Below, piece by piece: positions 58,602 through 64,000 of a DNA stretch of 64,000 nucleotides. The stretch comes from Nageia nagi (taxonomy: Eukaryota; Pinophyta), in NCBI GenBank assembly GCA_050084985.1, contig JBITNC010000001.1, positions 49,104,001-49,168,000 on the forward strand, given 5' to 3'. The position numbers were made by a program, and so were the translations under genes. The notes under the pieces are model-generated. The model was not told the DNA's origin. It worked only from the letters and a program-made list of their open reading frames with translations, and made no database searches. Position 1 is the stretch's first letter. Every line of letters begins with the position of its first letter.

Positions 58602-60208
58602 ATGGTCAACGATAAGAGGGAAAAGAAGCCAAAAACTCCAAAGTCAACTGTAAGCAAGAAGGGTTTTGTAAGTCTTTATTTATGAATGTGATTTATTCAA
58701 TTTTTATTTAATAATATTCATTTCAAAAAAAAATTTGACTTTATTTTTTTTACCTTTTTAATAGAATAAGGTAGTGGCCAAACTATATAAAATGGCCACA
58801 TAATGGATGCAAAGGAGAGATATTGATAGAGAAATTGATAAACAAATGGGCATTGGACCTTCATCTACTAGGCCTTATGGGCTTGATAGGCTTGCTAATG
58901 GCATAGATCAACCATCATCGACAGAGCCATCTCTAGATGGTAACATTACTTATTTTTTTAAAATTTAAAAAATTGATTAAAGTTACCATTTAATAATTAA
59001 ATGTTACATTCAATAAAGATAATCTAAGTAATATGGTAATTATAGATGTACAATCAATCAATATGGAGATAATATTTCCAACATGTAAGTGCACTAATGA
59101 CATTTAGATTACGGTGGATGAGAAGGGTGTTGTAATTAAAGATAAAAATGGTAAGAATTAATTTTAAATATAGGAATATATTAATTTACTAATGTTATTA
59201 AATTCTCTTCAGGGCATTTTTTTATGATACTCTTAGAAAATGCACTTTCCACTAATTTGATTCCACCATAGATATCAAGTGGGAAAAACAGAAAAATAAA
59301 GTGAAATAGGTATATATATAATTTATATGCTTAATTTTATACTTAATTTTTTTTATAAGTTAATATTGATAGTACATTTTACTTTATTTTTTAATTCATT
59401 TTGTAAAAAATTATGTATTTTGCAACAAAACAAAGGGTCGTAGATATCTTAAAAAGAGAATTTGGTGATGCATGGAATCCAAAATGGGCATTGCAACATA
59501 TGAGCAAGAATTTGAATTGGAGGAGAGATAAAATAAGGAATAAAATAAAAAAAACTTCCTAAAAATCAACTAAAAGGAAGTAGGCCTATAGATGTTGATA
59601 AGAAGGTATGAAAGAGCCTGATGAAGAAGGTAGAGGAGGACGAAGCACATAGAGAATCCACTGTTGAACCATCATAATTCAAAAAAAGTGATGCATGCCT
59701 GATACAACACATCTTCAATGGCATATACCCATAAGTCAAGCAAATTGAGAAAATTAGGGATCAATATAAGATATGTAAGTATATTAAATTATTTATTTCA
59801 TATTTTATGCATGAATAGTTATATAATTAAATTATGTGCATAAAATATTATTTAAGTAAATATATTTTTCATAGTATGATAAATATGGCAGGTATCCTAC
59901 AAAAGATGAAGTAAAATTTAACTTGAAAATGGTTTTCAAGCACTAATCTTGAAAATAGCTTTCGATATTGTAAGTACTATCTATGTGTTTTTTAATTTAT
60001 TATATTATTTTAATAATGAATAAAAAAAATTTAGTTTTTCTTCTTTACTAATATTTAGTTGATTATTCTTTGTACGGTGAGGAAGGTCAACCAAAGGGTG
60101 GCTGAGAGGAGGGTGATCGAGAGGAGGGTGACTAGGAGGGATGGAAAATTGCTAGAATGGATGAAGATGATGAAGATTACATTAGGCATGGTGATGATAG
60201 TGAATGAC
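58602..60208 (+). pseudogene. split gene of unknown identity
   Basis: Five or more exons whose GT/AG borders keep phase. Exon 1, 58602-58667 (MVNDKREKKPKTPKSTVSKKGF begins at the ATG), has a GTAAGT donor. Exon 2, 58765-58939, holds MQRRDIDREIDKQMGIGP. Exon 3 is 59046-59150 and exon 4 starts at 59213. Exon 5, about 59439-59775, holds VVDILKREFGDAWNPKWALQ and LNWRRDKIRNKIKK, with an A-run frameshift. Then comes YDKYGRYPTKDEVKFNLKMVF (about 59877), and the last exon has an acidic end, ARMDEDDEDYIRHGDDSE, before TGA at about 60206. Stops inside exons are TAA/TAG/TGA, one each in exons 2-3 and two in exon 4. The basic-to-acidic profile could fit a transposon-encoded DNA-binding protein; not established. 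Confidence 0.5.
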
Positions 60209-60395
60209 CCATTACCATGCATTTGTACACTCAACATAGACATTTTTTATTGACCCATTACCATGCATTTGTACAATTAGCATGGATATTTTTTATTGAC
60301 CCATTACCATGCATTTGTACACTTAATGTGGACATTTTTTATTGATCCATTACCATGCATTTGTACACTTGATGTGGAAATTTTTTGCTGATTGA
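60200..60395 (+). repeat. 46-bp tandem repeat, four copies
   Basis: CCATTACCATGCATTTGTACA starts at 60209, 60255, 60301 and 60347, spaced exactly 46 bp, with a variable CTTAATGTGGACATTTTTTATTGA spacer. It begins at the stop codon of the split gene, so the first copy overlaps its 3' end. Confidence 0.92.
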
Positions 60396-61563
60396 TCCTA
60401 ATTATACACATCTGATTATTAATATAGTGTGTTATATTATTTATACATAATGTGTTTTAAGTTTTATTATTTTTATGCTTGTATGTTTAAATTTGAATGT
60501 ATCTTTTAATGTATGATTTGAATATATTTTTTACTTCTAATGTATTATTTGAATGTATATATATTATGATTAATGTATTCAAATGTATTATACACTACAC
60601 AAAAAAAAGAAATAATAAATAACTTATTTTTTTTTGAATTACGAAGCAAAATTTGATGTTTTATGAGTCAAAGTGTTATCACCTAAAATTAATTTATGCA
60701 TTTAAATTAATACATTAGGAAATATGTGCCTGCACTTATACACACTTTTCAAGAATATTAATGTTATCTTGGATATGGTTAATATATATCATCAACTTAC
60801 TATATTCTTGTTTATGTAAGTACATATCGAGCTAAGGAGTAGGTCATATTATTATCTATATAAATAGGAATCTAATAGTAAGTCCACATTAAGGATATAC
60901 ATGATCCCATATATGGTCTTGATGATGGCAATATTTTAGGTGTCTCTTACACCACCATTGAAGGTTGGGTTTGTGTACTTCCTTATGAGAGCATCATGAT
61001 GATTATTAGCTTATTTGAGTATCAAATTGAGATCATCGAGAGTCCATGTGGAGGCATAGAGTCAGTTCAAAATGGACTATAGTATAATGAAGATCATCGA
61101 TGCTTCTCTATAGATGAAAAAGACTACTAATGCTCCTTTTGAGCATGTAATATATCACTCGCATCCCTTTCTTTGGATCATCTTGCTCCATGACTTTGGA
61201 TGCAAACTTTGTTGGTTATTGAGGCTTCATCACTATCTTCCATTCATCAATATTAAGTACATTCCATGAGGTAAGTATACAAACTTAGTCTTGTTTGGTG
61301 ATGTCATTTCAATTCAAGTTATTCATTATCTCCTATATTAGCTTTTCTTATTAGAAATTGCTATTTGTTACCTCAAAATTTATAAATATTCCTTCAAGAT
61401 TATAGGTATTAATTTATTTGCATTCTCAAATACATTTTATTTGTAAACATTTTAGAGAACCTAATGTGAATTATAAGTAGTTATGCTAAAACTCTAGGGT
61501 TGTAGTTAGGAGTAATAAGTGATTTGGTGAGTTGTTTTAGACATGGGTTAGTTAAAAGTATTC
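60396..61563. other. no gene seen; likely 5' flank or leader of E4
   Basis: AT-rich sequence to about 60880, then more balanced sequence (60890-61270) without a sustained frame. E4's 5' LTR and primer site should be here, but the partner LTR lies beyond the window, so no border can be set. Confidence 0.4.
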
Positions 61564-62904
61564 TTGCAAAGTCTTTCAAGAAGAGATATGAATGAGCTCT
61601 TGGGAGATATTCAATGTGATGGACCAAAAGCATCTAATGAAGGAGCTAACCATGGTGATGAAAGTAATAATGATCATATTCAAGCTACTATTGAGGGTAT
61701 GCAAACATATATTAACCAATTAGCAAGAGGATCAACTCAGCTAGATGATTCAATTGAATTTGGTAGCCCTCTATGTGATGAGATCCATTTATGCATACCA
61801 CCACTAGATTATAAAGATCCCAAGTTCTATAAGTTCAATGGGGAGGGAGATCCCAAGAGACATTTATAAGGGTTTAAAGATGAGTGTGAGCTCAAAATCA
61901 ATATGGATTCAAGATTACAAATGAAGTTATTTCCTCATAGTTTGGAAGGAGAGGCTTGTGAATGGTTCTATACTCTACCTGAAAGGTTAGTTACATCATT
62001 TTAATAATTAAGCAACTTATTTTTGAAATAGTATAAGCATAACATCAAGCATGAAGTCATGGTTATAGATCTATGTGCTGTGATGCAAGGTAGTAATGAA
62101 AATCTTAAAAAGTTTATCATGTGATTCAAGAAGACATAGCAACAAATCAAAACTAAGCTCACAAAAAAAGAGGTAAATAATATCTTCAAGGATTCTATCA
62201 TATTATCCTTACAATCTTTTTTTTTATTATACACATATAGCATTTTCTAATATGACATATAAGATATTGGAAAAAGGAAAAGTCCTTGTGAAATTAGGGC
62301 TTGTGAAGTATCAAGATGATGACAATTCTAGGGCCAAAGATAAGCAGCCATAATCACCAAGAAAGATAAATCCATTCATGCAAAAAAAAAAGTAGATCAA
62401 AAGAAAGAAAGGAAATTCATAAAGTTTCCTATACCTCCCAAGTTTATCTTGAAAGATATAATGGCAAAGGGACTATTATAGCCTTTACCTAAGCAAGAGG
62501 AAGATGAGTTAGTAGAGAGGCCAGCATGGTACAAGGAAGATAGATAATGTGAATATAATCAAACTAAGGGGCATGCCACTAATGGGTGTGGAGGCCTAAG
62601 AAACAAAATACAAAGGCTCATAGAGGATGGATTCTATGTGTGTTCTATCATGGTTAAAAATATAGGGGAAGAGCAACATATCAATGTAATTTTCCATGAA
62701 GAAGTGTGCATAGCACTTACAAGAGGAAGATCAAGAGTACCAATGGATCCTATCACATGTGAAAAGGAGCTTCCTAAAAACCTAAGAAGTTTTGACCTCA
62801 TTGAGCAACTCAAGAATACACAAGCCAAAGTTAGTTTATTTGAATTTGTTCAAAGTTTAGAACCTCATAGAGAAATGATGAATCAGATTTTCAAGAATAG
62901 TTAG
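61564..62904 (+). pseudogene. E4 gag
   Basis: Begins near MNELLGDIQCDG. The capsid part reads PPLDYKDPKFYKFNGEGDPKRHL, LKINMDSRLQMKLFPHSLEGEACEWFYTLPERL (the 'LFP.SL.G.A..WFY.L' signature). After a disrupted middle, CEYNQTKGHATNGCGGLRNKIQRLIEDG (about 62550-62632) is the C..H-type '..H...GH.T..C..L...I..LI' knuckle with one His changed. The C-terminal piece, 62638-62904, is open (RSRVPMDPITCEKELP). Several TAG/TAA stops. Confidence 0.75.
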
Positions 62905-63029
62905 ATAGATAGGAACATATTAATCACTTCTTTTGTAAAAAAAGAAAAAATATGGATTAAAGGAGATGTTATCGCTTTTCACCCTAGTAAAAGGCCTAGC
63001 AAGGATGTGACCTAGTTACATTCACCATT

Positions 63030-63416
63030 GTTTATTGAAGTAAATATATTCAAAAATATAATTAAGATATCATTGATAGATGGTGGGGTACCTTTGAATA
63101 TTACCACCACTCACTTGCTTTCATAGTTTGATCCAAATTTATTACCTTCAAGAGAAGAGACTACCATGAGAGTTAAGGGGTTTGATGGTGTTCCAAAGAA
63201 ATGTGCAATAATCATCACACTATAATCAAAGTAGGAAATAAGGTACTTCATACCCTCTTCTACATTATAGATGGAAAAATTTCTTTTAATTTCATTCTTG
63301 GAAGACCTTGGATAGATGACATGGAAGGAGTAGCATCCACTTTGCATAGATGTTTCAAGTTTTGTTTCAAAGGAAATGTTTACAAGGTAGAAGTAGATGA
63401 GCAGATAGCCAAGTAG
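63030..63416 (+). pseudogene. E4 protease
   Basis: FIEVNIFKNIIKISLIDGGVPLNITTTHLL keeps the catalytic LIDGG motif. Then TTMRVKGFDGV and, in another frame (63201-63416), TLFYIIDGKISFNFILGRPWIDDMEGVASTLHRCFKF, the 'F.V.D....+N.ILGRPWIH...AV.STLHQ..KF' end of Tat protease. A frameshift near 63205 separates the halves. The retained active site contrasts with E1 and E3. Confidence 0.75.
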
Positions 63417-64000
63417 TGCAATTATGTTCTCCCTGAGAGATTTGTTTCATATGATGTGAAAGATGAGGCTATCCTAGCTAAGAATGATTAGATCTATAGA
63501 AAAGCATTACAAAGAATTAACGTTAGGGATATCAGGTTTGGTTCGTACACCATCATAGACATCAATAACATTAGTCTAGAGAGAGACATAAACAAATGGT
63601 TAGAGGCTTAGGAAAAGGATCACCTATGCTCCTTAGCTCCATAAAGACCATCAATAGTCCTCTTTAGAGGAAATCATAAAGGAAAACAAATGTTGCATCA
63701 TTTTATATCATGGAGATGGTCACGATGGTCAAGTTAGTTGTTTGTTATTAACATAAGAAGATGAATGGGTAAGAGATGATCTAAATTGCTTTATTATTGA
63801 ATGTGAAATAGATGATGAAGATGTAATATATGCTATAGAATTATTTGAGAATGATGATATTTTTTTAGAATCTATGGGTGCTAAAATTGAATATCCAGCT
63901 AGGCATGAAAAGAAGACTCATAAACATTATCTAGATGTACATGTTTACTTTGGTGAATCTATGGAAGATAAAATTGAAGGGTTGGAAGAGTTGTCATTTC
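63417..64000 (+). other. E4 protease-RT linker
   Basis: Acidic coding-like sequence, such as DDLNCFIIECEIDDEDVIYAIELFENDDIF (about 63777-63870), matching the poorly conserved acidic linker of Tat elements. TAG stops are present. RT should start shortly beyond the window. Confidence 0.5.

Larger units (their letters stand above)
61564..64000 (+). mobile_element. Tat-like element E4, 5' part, cut by window end
   Basis: Plus-strand gag (61564-62904) and protease (about 63030-63416) followed by the protease-RT linker. RT and beyond would lie past 64000. The protein style is like E1 and E3, but the sequence is distinct. Contains TAG/TAA stops throughout. Confidence 0.75.

Noticed and set aside
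1-64000. tRNA, rRNA or organelle-derived genes
   Set aside because: No cloverleaf-forming segment with conserved T-loop, no rRNA core sequence and no plastid or mitochondrial gene was recognised on either strand.

Overview
The window is a plant nuclear chromosome segment made almost entirely of repeats. I see no ordinary host gene, rRNA or tRNA. Grounds for 'plant': degenerate TTTAGGG-type telomeric heptamers, Ty3/gypsy elements including a chromovirus and Tat-like elements with a second RNase H, initiator-Met-type primer-binding sites, an En/Spm (CACTA) TNP2/DUF4218/DUF4216 transposase and a plant-mobile-domain pseudogene. The strong A+T bias, CpG scarcity and abundant decayed retroelements would fit a gymnosperm, but that is inference only.

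Layout. 1374-4611: short non-autonomous LTR element on the minus strand with a gag-like relic and a 22-residue protein repeat. 4615-6230: plant-mobile-domain pseudogene (+). 7320-11189 plus 17933-22248: one Tat-like Ty3 element (E1, minus) split by a 6.7-kb chromovirus (E2, 11195-17927, minus; target duplication GTAGT). E2's integrase is itself split by a 464-bp solo LTR (12516-12979; target duplication TTTCT), so the nest is three levels deep. 27065-28680: LTR-like end with an unidentified 235-residue reading frame. 30732-36700: intron-containing En/Spm transposase gene (minus), with a SET-domain-like reading frame upstream. 36786-39236, 51483-52475 and 54836-58380: three long same-orientation arrays of diverged telomere-like repeats, the last ending in a roughly 390-bp higher-order repeat. 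40188-51482: a second Tat-like element (E3, plus) with its additional RNase H upstream of RT and a large unidentified 3' reading frame, lying between the first two arrays. 58602-60208: a split gene (+) of unknown identity, followed by a 46-bp tandem repeat. 61564-64000: gag and protease of a third Tat-like element (E4, plus) that runs off the window.

Nearly all retroelement coding regions are dead. Their stops are mostly TAG or TAA at positions where glutamine is expected, as predicted for C-to-T decay of CAG/CAA in methylated DNA. The En/Spm gene has few stops and looks younger. Domain calls come from reading translated sequence by eye; no database search was possible.
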